From: Zoogloea sp. 1C4 | GTDB taxonomy: Bacteria; Pseudomonadota; Gammaproteobacteria; Burkholderiales; Rhodocyclaceae | Length of the DNA stretch: 64,000 bases | Direction: 5' to 3' | NCBI RefSeq assembly: GCF_009469605.1 | Contig: NZ_SSXU01000017.1 | Coordinates: 28,366 to 92,365 of the forward strand | Shown: piece after piece, positions 44,075 to 52,176 of the stretch | Layout: every line of letters begins with the position of its first letter | Position numbering within the stretch: the first letter of the stretch is position 1 | The notes under the pieces: generated by a model | The model's input: only the letters and a program-made list of their open reading frames with translations | Database searches by the model: none | What the model was told of the DNA's origin: nothing | Made by a program: the position numbers and the translations under genes

Positions 44075-46200
44075 TCCGTCACCTCCCGCAGCAAGCCCAT
44101 GATCCGCTTTTCCACTTCAGCCAGCTCCGCATCTATCTCATGCAGCGGTCGAGGCGCTTTGTACTGGAAGAACACTCGGTTGAAGTTGATCTCATAGCCC
44201 ACCTTGCCGATGCCGCCATCCTGCTCGTCCAGCGTTTCCCGGTCGATCCAGGCGTCTGCCACATAAGGGCGCACCTCGTTCAGCAGGTAGCTGACGATGT
44301 CTTCTTTGAGCGGGATGCTTTCCGCGTCCTTCAGCGCTGGGTCGGGTTCGTACTCCACGAGAGCTTTGCCATGGGTGTGTAGCCCCAGCAGCGCGTACAA
44401 CTCTGTGGCTTCCAGCGTGGGCAGGGTCTGCTGCGGAAACAGTTCCGCGCCGATGGAAACCTCGCCCTTCTTGTGGCGCCTGGCGATGACCGGAGCGGCA
44501 TCGGGGTCGACGGTCGTGAAACAGTCCCGAAAGATCTTTCTCTGCGCGCTTCCCTTAGTGCCCTTGGCCCACCCTTCCATATCGTCGGGCAGCTTCTTGA
44601 AGATTTGCTGCACCTGATCCCACACCTGGTTCCAGTCAGAATGTGGCTCGCGGCCGAGTTGCTCTTCCACCGCCAACAGGGCGTCATACAGCTCGGGGCA
44701 GGTGTTGAGAAAACGCTCGCGGGCGTGATCGGTGATTTCAAAGCGCAGGCGCAAGGGGCGCAGTACGGTGATGCGGCGGTAGCCGAAGTCGGTGTTGTCG
44801 AACACCCGGCTGGTTTTGCCACTCTCCATCGCACCGTGTTCGCGGGTGACTGCATCGATGGCAGCCTGGTCCAGATAGCGGCGTTTGTCACCCAGGCTGC
44901 GCTTCATCGGGGTGTAACGCTCGCGGGCGTCGATGAGCTGGACCTTGTTCTTTCGGTCGGCAGCCTTGCGATTGGTAACGATCCACACAAATGTGCCGAT
45001 ACCGGTGTTGTAGAACATCTGCTCAGGCAAGGCGATGATGGCTTCGAGCATGTCGCGCTCGATGATCCAGCGCCGGATGTCGCTCTCGCCGCTGCCAGCG
45101 CCACCGGTAAACAGAGGCGAGCCATTGAAGACGACAGCCGCCCGCGAACCGGGCAAATCTTTGCTGCCCGGCTGGTAGTCGGCAAACTTGCTGACCATGT
45201 GCAGCAAGAAGAGCAAGGCGCCGTCGTTGATGCGTGGCAGTTTGCCGGCGTAGCCACGGAAGTTGGGCCAGCGGTCAATTTCCTTTTTCTCGGCCTTCCA
45301 GTCCACACCAAACGGCGGGTTGGCCAGCAGATAATCGAACCAGTGCATATCGTCAAAGCGGTCATCGGTAAGCGTATTGCCGAGCTCGACGCGGCTGTCC
45401 TTCTGGCCTTTGATCAGCAAGTCGGAGGCCGCCACTGCGTAGGAGCGCGGGTTGTAGTCCTGCCCATACACTTTCACGGTGGCCTGGCCGTTGTGGGCGC
45501 GTATCCAGTTTTGCGCTTCGGCCAGCATGCCACCCGTGCCGCAAGCCGGGTCGCAGATGGTGACGACGATGCCTGCTTGGGTGAGCACCTTGGTATCCGG
45601 CTCCAGCAGGAGGTTAACCATGAGCTGGATGACTTCCCGCGGGGTGAAGTGGTCACCCGCGGTTTCATTGGCCGACTCGTTGAAGCGCCGGATCAGGTCT
45701 TCGAACACCAAGCCCATGGTGATGTTGTCAACCTTGCGCGGGTGCAGGTCGATTTCGGCGAACTGGGAGACGACCTGATACAGGCGGTTGGATTCTTCGA
45801 GCTTCTCAATTTCCTTGTCGAAGTCGAAGCGTTCAAAAATCTTGCGGACGTTCTCCGAGAAGCCATTGATGTAATCGGTCAGGTGACGGGCAACGTTGTC
45901 CGGGTCGCCTTTCAGCCGGTAAAAATTCAGTTGGCTGTGGTTGTGAAAACCCAGCGGCGTTCCCTCGTCGTTTTTAGCGACTTCGTTCAGCACCCTGTCC
46001 ACCAATACGGGCTCCTTGCCCTTCAACGCCTCATAACGTGCAAGCACGGCTTCTTTTGTGGGTGCCAGCACCGCATCGAAGCGGCGTAATACTGTAAGCG
46101 GCAACATCACGCGTTCGTACTGTGGTGGGCGATACGGTCCACGCAGGAGATCCGCGACAGACCAGATGAAGTTGGCAAGCTGTTGGAAATTGGCACTCAT
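44071..46200 (-). CDS. hsdM: Type I R-M DNA adenine methyltransferase subunit (operon 1)
   Basis: The 709-residue N6-adenine methyltransferase has the SAM motif DPACGTGGML (217-226) and catalytic NPPF (294-297), plus an FTPREV segment. It has an extended C-terminal region (about 550-709) compared with the about 500-residue HsdM. It modifies host DNA with HsdS. It is the first gene of the operon; a 59-codon reading frame lies upstream on the same strand, separated by 151 bases. Confidence 0.95.
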   Translation of the reverse strand: MSANFQQLANFIWSVADLLRGPYRPPQYERVMLPLTVLRRFDAVLAPTKEAVLARYEALKGKEPVLVDRVLNEVAKNDEGTPLGFHNHSQLNFYRLKGDPDNVARHLTDYINGFSENVRKIFERFDFDKEIEKLEESNRLYQVVSQFAEIDLHPRKVDNITMGLVFEDLIRRFNESANETAGDHFTPREVIQLMVNLLLEPDTKVLTQAGIVVTICDPACGTGGMLAEAQNWIRAHNGQATVKVYGQDYNPRSYAVAASDLLIKGQKDSRVELGNTLTDDRFDDMHWFDYLLANPPFGVDWKAEKKEIDRWPNFRGYAGKLPRINDGALLFLLHMVSKFADYQPGSKDLPGSRAAVVFNGSPLFTGGAGSGESDIRRWIIERDMLEAIIALPEQMFYNTGIGTFVWIVTNRKAADRKNKVQLIDARERYTPMKRSLGDKRRYLDQAAIDAVTREHGAMESGKTSRVFDNTDFGYRRITVLRPLRLRFEITDHARERFLNTCPELYDALLAVEEQLGREPHSDWNQVWDQVQQIFKKLPDDMEGWAKGTKGSAQRKIFRDCFTTVDPDAAPVIARRHKKGEVSIGAELFPQQTLPTLEATELYALLGLHTHGKALVEYEPDPALKDAESIPLKEDIVSYLLNEVRPYVADAWIDRETLDEQDGGIGKVGYEINFNRVFFQYKAPRPLHEIDAELAEVEKRIMGLLREVTE

Positions 46201-46351
46201 GGCTAAGGTCTGAAATGCGAGGGGTTCTTGACACTATCGCAGCCCATGGGGCGTACGTTACGGAGGGCTGATCGTCTGGTGTTTCGATGGCCGGCACTTT
46301 GGCTCAACCCAGACGCATGAGCCAAGCAGAAAATTCCTTTATGGCAAGGAG

Positions 46352-46531
46352 TTAGCTGAAAAATCTTGCCGTTTGGAGCAAGGCATTGACCAAGGCCTCG
46401 CCGATAGGCTCATTGTTGAGCCAAGTGTGGGCAAGCAAAGCGCCGTCCGCTGCTTCAACGCTCGTCTGATCCACGCAAGTCGCGATGTTATCGCGTGCCA
46501 TATTGTAGTGACGAGCGAAACGCGAAAGCAT
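46352..46531 (-). CDS. Small hypothetical protein (59 aa) upstream of hsdM
   Basis: A short frame starts at ATG 46529-46531 with a perfect AGGAGGG ribosome site seven bases upstream and stops at 46352. The product begins MLSRFARHYNMARDN and is mostly helical, without cysteine pairs or membrane segments. It is on the same strand as hsdM, 151 bases upstream. I do not recognise it; position suggests a leader or regulator for the R-M operon. An internal CGCGAT-GTT-ATCGCG palindrome lies at 46481-46495. The remaining bases 46201-46351 hold no other gene and must include the hsdM leader. Confidence 0.5.
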   Translation of the reverse strand: MLSRFARHYNMARDNIATCVDQTSVEAADGALLAHTWLNNEPIGEALVNALLQTARFFS

Positions 46532-46633
46532 CCGCCGGCCCTCCTAACCTGTGCCCCGGCGGCTTCACCGCCATCAAGGCGCCGCCCCAGGGCGACGGGT
46601 ATAACAACCCGCCAGCCCCATCGGAGCCCGCCC

Positions 46634-47089
46634 ATGACTACCCCCCGCCACATCCTCCGCGTCGTCTTCGCCCTCAGCGCGCTCGCGTGCTCGGTCATCC
46701 TGGTGCTCTTCGTGCGCGGCCGGGCGGAATGGAGTGATGCCTTCTGGCTCCAGCTCGCCGCGGCGTCGAGTGTCCTGTGCGCGGCGGCCTGCGTCGTGGC
46801 CTTCCGCGACGGGCGGCTGCGGCTCGACGGGGTGCCGATGCTGCGCTTCGTCCTTGTCTTCCTGCGCGAGCTGGCGACCATCTACATCGTCTCCGGCGTG
46901 GCCGTCACGGCGATTGCGCTGGCGGTGATCTACGGCGTCACGCGCTCCGGCGCCAACGCGCTGGCCCTGGCGGTCCTTGCCGGGCTGTGGCTGTCCCTGT
47001 GGCTGGCGCCGGGCATCGCGTCCTTCACCACCTGGCGCAGGCTGCGCAGCGCAACGGCTGGCGACATCCGGCAGCCCGCAAGGCCATGA
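46634..47089 (+). CDS. Hypothetical membrane protein
   Basis: The 151-residue protein has four hydrophobic segments (about 8-27, 35-55, 74-103 and 110-130) separated by short charged loops, and a basic C-terminus. I do not recognise a family. It begins the GC-rich block between the two R-M operons, so it probably belongs to the original chromosome. The start is the ATG at 46634, before the first membrane segment. Confidence 0.6.
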   Translation: MTTPRHILRVVFALSALACSVILVLFVRGRAEWSDAFWLQLAAASSVLCAAACVVAFRDGRLRLDGVPMLRFVLVFLRELATIYIVSGVAVTAIALAVIYGVTRSGANALALAVLAGLWLSLWLAPGIASFTTWRRLRSATAGDIRQPARP

Positions 47090-47120
47090 AGCGCGGCCGC
47101 CACGCCCGGGCGGGAGACGA

Positions 47121-47660
47121 TCAGCGCGCTTTCCAGAAGATGTAGTCGGCCTGGTAGGTCACGGTTTCGCGCTTGCCGCGGGTTGCGGGGCTGCACTCTG
47201 CGGCCGGTGCCACGCCGCCCTTCAAGGCAACGCGCTGGATGTGGGTGACACCGGTGAGGGCGCCCTGGCCCATCGCAGGGTTGGCCTTGACGACCTGATA
47301 GGGCAGGTTGCCGGCCCCCGCGGGCGCCACGGCCAGCTGGGTGCCGGTCAGCCGCGAGCCGTCGCTGGCCTCCCAGGTGGCCGGGGGGCCGTAGTAGCTG
47401 CCCACCACCTTGCCGGCGCGGTCCTTGAGCACCGCCTTGGGGCCGACGAAGACCCATTCTGTCTGCCCGCTGGCACCGGCCTTGTCCCGGCATTCGTAGG
47501 TGATGTCGCCGCTGCCGACGGTCTCCCAGGCCACCGCGTGGCCGGCGGGCACCCGGATGCTGTCGGGGAGGCCGTCCTGACTGTAGGCGCCGCTCATGGG
47601 GGTGGTGGAGCAGGCGCCGAGGGCAAGGGCGGAAGCAAGGGTGACGATGGCGGTTTTCAT
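47121..47660 (-). CDS. DUF3455 family lipoprotein
   Basis: The 179-residue protein has a lipoprotein-type signal (LALGAC, Cys at about residue 17) and the DUF3455 body (VPAGHAVAWETVGSGDITYEC; WVFVGPKAVLKD; GPPATWEASDGSRLTG). The family's function is unknown and it is expected in the cell envelope. The ATG at 47660 follows a GAGAAACG sequence. Confidence 0.83.
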   Translation of the reverse strand: MKTAIVTLASALALGACSTTPMSGAYSQDGLPDSIRVPAGHAVAWETVGSGDITYECRDKAGASGQTEWVFVGPKAVLKDRAGKVVGSYYGPPATWEASDGSRLTGTQLAVAPAGAGNLPYQVVKANPAMGQGALTGVTHIQRVALKGGVAPAAECSPATRGKRETVTYQADYIFWKAR

Positions 47661-47845
47661 GATCGTTTCTCCGTGGGTTGGGGGCTGCGGTGAGCCTTTT
47701 TGGGGCAACGCGCAAGGCGCTGCTGTAGTCACTACTCACGGCGGAGCGATCTGGATGCAGATATCTGAAAATATTTTTCTGGCGATGCCACCCCGCCCCA
47801 CTGGCCCGGTTCTTTTGCACTGAATTCTCGCCAGCGGGGCAACGC

Positions 47846-49615
47846 TCACGCAGCCCTCAGCGCTTCGGCCAGCAGGGCCGAAGCATCGGTGCAGGTGGAA
47901 GGCGCGGGCGCAAGGCCGATGCGGGCCTGCAGCTTGATGGCGTGCCCATCGATACGCAGGGGGCGCTCCACAAGGCCGGCAAGGGCCGCGGCCAGATCGC
48001 CCACGCCACCTGACGCCGCCGGCCCCGCCCAGGCCAGCGTGGCCGGCCGGAAATCGGTGATCAGCACCGCAAAGCCGTTGCCGTGGCGGGTCGCGCCGTT
48101 GCAGTCGCCATGCACCACGCGCAGGCGCTTGCCGGTCTCCACCATCACCCGCTCGGCCATCGCCGGGCCGTAGTTGGCGGCGAGTGATTCCAGCGCGTCG
48201 ATCTCCAGGTGGATCAGCGCGAAGGGGTAGCCGGCGATGGCCGAGTGGGCTACCACGTGCTGCAGCCGGTCGAGGAACAGGCTGAAGCTGAGCAGCCCCG
48301 TGGCGTTGTCGAAGAACAGCCGGCGGCGGGATTCCTCCTGGGCCTCATGGCGGCTGCTCACGTCGGTGATGAAGCCCTCCAGCCCGAGAAACTCGCCCCG
48401 GCTCGAATGGATGCCGCGCCCCTGCTCCCACACCCAGCGGGTCTGGCCGTCCCGGTCGATGATGCGGTAGCTCAGCTCGTAGCGCTCGCGCCGGGCGAGG
48501 CGCATCTGCACGTAGTTCCACACGAAATCCCGGTCTTCCGGGTGGATCAGCTCGGCAAAGCTCGCCGACTGGTTATCCACCAGCTCCAGCGGGGTGTAGC
48601 CGGTGAGCTCGAAGCAGCCTTCGCTCACGAATTCCATCGTCCAGTGCTTGTCGTTCTGGCCCCGGTAGATCATGCCCGGCAGGTTGTCGAGCATGGTGTG
48701 CAGGCTGCGCCGCTGGGCGCGCAGGGCTTCCTCGCCGCGGCGGCGCTGGTCGATGTCGAGCAGCAGGCCGACGATGCCGCCGTCGCCGTCGGCCCAGGCG
48801 CGCAGCTCCACCCAGCGCGGCGCACCGCCGCGGGTGGTGACGAGGCGCACCTCCAGGCACAGGCCCTCGCGCCCGCCGGCCTGCAGGCGGCGCAGGCCCT
48901 TGGTGAGCGCCGTGCGGTCTTCCAGATGAAAATGCGGCAGAAACGGCGCGAACTGGCAGTCGGCGAGGCTTCGCCCGGTGCTGCGCGCCCACTGGGGGTT
49001 GAGCCAGGTGACGGCAAGCTGCGCGTCCAGCGCAAAGAGGATCTCCCCCGCCTCGTGGGCCAGCCGGTTGCCCCACTGGCCGTCGGGCCCGGCCTCGGGC
49101 AGCGCGTCCGGCGCGGCAAACTGCAGCAGGGCCACCGACGAACGGTCCGCCCGGAACAGCGACAGCCGCGCCGCCCACGGCAGGCCGTCGGCGCGCAGCA
49201 GCGTCACCGTGCCGGCGTCGCCGGACGCGCCTTCGGCCGCCAGCAGCGCCGCCACCTGCCCGTGGTGGCGCGGATGGACGATGTTCTCCAGGGGCATGCC
49301 GATCACCTCGTCGCCCCGCTCGGCGAGGCCCAGCCCCTTGAGCAGCGCCCGGTTGGCGTGGGCGATGCGCCCGCCCTCCACCAGCAGCGCCGGCAGGCTG
49401 CTGTATTGGGCGAAGTGGGCCAGCGGCCGGCTGGCGCCTTCCGCCTGACGGGCATGGCGCGGCCGCCATCCACCGGGGGCGAGGCGCAGGGCCAGCCAGG
49501 TGGCGGCGGGCAGCAGCGGCAGCCCCCACAGCAGCGGAAGGCCGAGGCCGGACTGGCTGAGCACCAGCGCGGAGAGGCTGGTGGCAAGCAGCGTGGCGAC
49601 CAGATAAAGCGTCAT
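47846..49615 (-). CDS. Membrane-anchored multi-PAS sensor with a degenerate GGDEF domain
   Basis: The 589-residue protein has two N-terminal membrane helices (about 1-45), three PAS regions (about 60-170, 185-300 and 310-430, the last with a PAC motif FLGLEGFITDVSSRH) and a C-terminal GGDEF fold (about 435-589). In the GGDEF active loop the sequence reads RHGNGFAVLI, so the signature residues are lost and it should not make c-di-GMP. No EAL domain follows. It is divergent from the NarX-like kinase gene and may signal to it or act by binding. A GTG at 49645 would add ten residues. Confidence 0.82.
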   Translation of the reverse strand: MTLYLVATLLATSLSALVLSQSGLGLPLLWGLPLLPAATWLALRLAPGGWRPRHARQAEGASRPLAHFAQYSSLPALLVEGGRIAHANRALLKGLGLAERGDEVIGMPLENIVHPRHHGQVAALLAAEGASGDAGTVTLLRADGLPWAARLSLFRADRSSVALLQFAAPDALPEAGPDGQWGNRLAHEAGEILFALDAQLAVTWLNPQWARSTGRSLADCQFAPFLPHFHLEDRTALTKGLRRLQAGGREGLCLEVRLVTTRGGAPRWVELRAWADGDGGIVGLLLDIDQRRRGEEALRAQRRSLHTMLDNLPGMIYRGQNDKHWTMEFVSEGCFELTGYTPLELVDNQSASFAELIHPEDRDFVWNYVQMRLARRERYELSYRIIDRDGQTRWVWEQGRGIHSSRGEFLGLEGFITDVSSRHEAQEESRRRLFFDNATGLLSFSLFLDRLQHVVAHSAIAGYPFALIHLEIDALESLAANYGPAMAERVMVETGKRLRVVHGDCNGATRHGNGFAVLITDFRPATLAWAGPAASGGVGDLAAALAGLVERPLRIDGHAIKLQARIGLAPAPSTCTDASALLAEALRAA

Positions 49616-49750
49616 CGGAATCCATCGTCCGCAGAGTTGGAACACCCCGAATCAAGCAGGAATCACTCCACCGGCGCACCTGTATTGTTTCACCACAGGC
49701 GCAAAAGTTGCTTTTTACTCCTCAGTTCATCGACCGCGAGACGCCCATCC

Positions 49751-51277
49751 GTGCTGGCCCGCTACCCGCTCCTCGCCCATCTGGGACTGCTGCTGGCCTG
49801 TCTCGCCAGCCTGGCAGCGGCGCTGTTCGCATGCGCGGGGCTGCTGGCGCGGCTCGAAGCCACGCAGCTCTCCACCCAGCAGGCGGGCGTCGAGCTGACC
49901 ATCGCTACCCTGGCGCTGCTCTACGCCGGCGGCTGCGCGCTGATCCTGCGTCTCGCCTGGAAAGCCCTTGTGCAGCGCACCAACATCGCGCTGTCGCGGG
50001 TCGCCGCGCACACCGCCGGTGCGGTGACGGTGAGCGGCGAAGGCGCCGACGAGATCGACCGGCTGGCCCGCGCCCTCGATTCGGTGTCGGGCCAGCTGGC
50101 CTGCCGCATCGCCGACAGTGCCCGGCTGTCCCGCCAGGCCGAGGAGCAGGAGCGCTTCGCCACCCGCTCGCTGGAGTTCATCTACCGCACCTGCGCCAGC
50201 CTCGCCGGCCACGGGGGCAGCGCCGGCGCGCTGCAGGCGATGCTCGAAGACCTCGCCGACAGCCTCGACGCCCGCGCCTGCGCCCTGGCGCTGCTGGAGC
50301 CGGTGGCCGACGGCCTGGGCGTGCCGGAGCAGATCGGCGCGCCGCGCATCCCCGCGCTGCTCGACGAGTTCGACCCCGAGATGCTCGCCCGCGGCGGCGG
50401 CCTGCGCCGCTCGGCCAGCGGGCCAGAAGGCGAGGTGGTGGAGCTGGCCGTGCCGGTGGGCGACGCCGACGAGATCTACGGGGTGCTGGTGGTGGAGGCC
50501 CGCGGCAACTTCTGCTTCGAGAGCCGCCACCGCCGGCTGGTGGATGCGGTGGCCGGGCTGCTGGCCCTGTCGCTGGGCAACCTGCAGCGCAACCAGCGGC
50601 GCCGCCGGCTGGCGCTGATGGACGAGCGCAGCGCCATCGCCGGCGAGCTGCACGATTCCCTCGCCCAGGCGCTCTCGTACATGAAGCTGCAGATCGCCCG
50701 CCTGCAGCTGGAGATCGGCCGCAGCTGCACCGCCTGCACGCCGGGCAGCGCGATGCTCGACATCTCCGGCGAGATCAAGACCGGCCTCGACAGCGCCTAC
50801 CGCCACCTGCGCGAGCTGCTGTCGGCCTTCCGCACCTCCATGCCGCCCGGCGGCCTCCACCAGGCCCTGCGCGAGGTGGTGGATGAGCTCGAAGCCCGCG
50901 CCGGCACCGGCGTGAGCCTGGATTTCCGCCTCGGCAGCCAGCCCCTCACCGCCAACGAGGAATTCCACCTCCTGCAGATCGTCCGCGAGGCGCTCACCAA
51001 CGTCATCCGCCACGCCCGCGCCGCCCACGCGGTGGTGCATCTGGCGCCGCTACCCGGCGGCGAGGTGGCCGTGCGCATCGAAGACGACGGCCGCGGCATC
51101 GCCCCGGACGCCGGCGGCGAAGGCCACCACGGCCTGTCGATCATGCGCGAACGCGCCCGCCAGCTGGACGGCACGCTCGCCATCCGCCCCGGCACCGGCG
51201 GCGGCACCTGCGTCGAGATGCGCTTCCGCCCCCGCACCGCGCCCACCGAATCCAACCTCCGGGAAAGCCCCCCATGA
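49751..51277 (+). CDS. NarX/NreB-type sensor histidine kinase (HisKA_3), short periplasmic loop
   Basis: The 508-residue kinase starts with GTG at 49751. It has two membrane helices (about 8-30 and 45-68) with only about 14 residues between, a HAMP-like segment, a GAF-like domain (about 145-285), a HisKA_3 dimerisation helix with the phospho-acceptor His (ERSAIAGELHDSLAQALSYMK), and an HATPase domain (EALTNVIRHARA; DDGRGI). The periplasmic nitrate-binding region of NarX is missing. It is coupled by ATGA to the response regulator. Confidence 0.85.
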   Translation: MLARYPLLAHLGLLLACLASLAAALFACAGLLARLEATQLSTQQAGVELTIATLALLYAGGCALILRLAWKALVQRTNIALSRVAAHTAGAVTVSGEGADEIDRLARALDSVSGQLACRIADSARLSRQAEEQERFATRSLEFIYRTCASLAGHGGSAGALQAMLEDLADSLDARACALALLEPVADGLGVPEQIGAPRIPALLDEFDPEMLARGGGLRRSASGPEGEVVELAVPVGDADEIYGVLVVEARGNFCFESRHRRLVDAVAGLLALSLGNLQRNQRRRRLALMDERSAIAGELHDSLAQALSYMKLQIARLQLEIGRSCTACTPGSAMLDISGEIKTGLDSAYRHLRELLSAFRTSMPPGGLHQALREVVDELEARAGTGVSLDFRLGSQPLTANEEFHLLQIVREALTNVIRHARAAHAVVHLAPLPGGEVAVRIEDDGRGIAPDAGGEGHHGLSIMRERARQLDGTLAIRPGTGGGTCVEMRFRPRTAPTESNLRESPP

Positions 51278-51954
51278 ACCTGCCCGACACCCCCGGCGGC
51301 AGCCCGCCGATCCGCATCGTGGTGGTGGACGACCACGCGCTGTTCCGCCGCGGCGTTGGCCAGCTGCTGTCCATGTACCCCGACATCCGCGTGGTGGCCG
51401 ACGCCCCCAGCGGCGCCGAAGGCATTGAGGCCATCCTCACCCACCGCCCCGACGTGGCGCTGATCGACCTGCACATGAAGGGCCTCGACGGCATATCGGT
51501 GATCCGCGCCCTGCAAACCGCCGGCAGCCCCACGCGGCTGGTGATGCTGACGGTGTCGGATTCCAGCTTCGACGTGATGGAAGCCCTCAAGGCCAGCGCC
51601 GCCGGCTACCTGCTGAAGGACATGGAGCCCGACGAGTTCTGCCGCAAGCTCCGCCAGGTGGCCGCCGGCGGCACCGTGCTGTCACCCGAAGTCGGCGGCG
51701 TCCTCGCCAAACCCCAGGCCGCCAACCGCGAAAGCATCGACGCCGGCTGGGCCTCCCTCACCGTGCGCGAACAGGAGACGCTGGAACTCGTCTCCAAGGG
51801 CGCCTCGAACAAGATCATCGCCCGCTCGCTGGGCATCGCCGAGAGCACGGTGAAGGTGCATGTGAAGCACGTGCTGCAGAAGCTGAACCTGCGGAACAGG
51901 TTCGAGGCGGCGGTGTGGTTGAGGGAGTTGAGGGAGGAGGAGCGTAGCGGCTGA
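51274..51954 (+). CDS. NarL/FixJ-family response regulator
   Basis: The 226-residue protein has a receiver domain (VVVDDHALFRRG; phospho-acceptor Asp65 in LIDLHMKG; Lys of LLKDMEP) and a C-terminal LuxR helix-turn-helix (LTVREQETLELVSKGASNKIIARSLGIAESTVKVHVKHVLQKL). It is the partner of the kinase just upstream, whose stop overlaps its ATG. Targets cannot be read from this window. Confidence 0.92.
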   Translation: MNLPDTPGGSPPIRIVVVDDHALFRRGVGQLLSMYPDIRVVADAPSGAEGIEAILTHRPDVALIDLHMKGLDGISVIRALQTAGSPTRLVMLTVSDSSFDVMEALKASAAGYLLKDMEPDEFCRKLRQVAAGGTVLSPEVGGVLAKPQAANRESIDAGWASLTVREQETLELVSKGASNKIIARSLGIAESTVKVHVKHVLQKLNLRNRFEAAVWLRELREEERSG

Positions 51955-52023
51955 GGGGTGGGCGACGGCACGGGCTTTCGGGAGGCACTTCGGTTACGCC
52001 AGCCGCAGGCGTTTTACTCACAT

Positions 52024-52070
52024 TTATCGGCTTTCCAATAAATTATCGCTGCCGCGATAATTTCCGATAA
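52024..52070. repeat. Cluster of TTATCG/CGATAA repeats with a perfect palindrome
   Basis: Within an AT-rich 47-base stretch there are two TTATCG copies (52024, 52043) and two CGATAA copies (52055, 52065). The central pair forms the palindrome AAATTATCGC-TGCC-GCGATAATTT (52040-52063). It lies in the 222-base gap between the convergent narL-like and hsdR genes. On the minus strand it is followed by a GTG start (52019-52021) with a short frame that loses coding character. It looks like an operator left beside a deleted gene, or an island junction. I see nothing else in the gap. Confidence 0.65.
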
Positions 52071-52176
52071 TTGGCATTCTCTATGAGAGGGGTCAGCAAT
52101 CGATCAGACCCAGCGGCCTTGTGAGTCGTCGCTCGCGTTGGAATCAATCACGCTGCCGATTGTGAGGATGCCCTTT

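Noticed and set aside
44473..46089. A 538-codon plus-strand open frame opposite hsdM of operon 1
   Set aside because: No recognisable domain; the opposite strand encodes a clear methyltransferase.
37612..46633. Attachment sites or direct repeats flanking R-M operon 1
   Set aside because: I compared the visible ends by eye and found no convincing repeat, integrase or tRNA.
51815..52021. A minus-strand frame starting GTG at 52021
   Set aside because: After about eight codons it becomes proline/serine-rich and antisense to the narL-like gene, so it is at most a remnant and not an intact gene.
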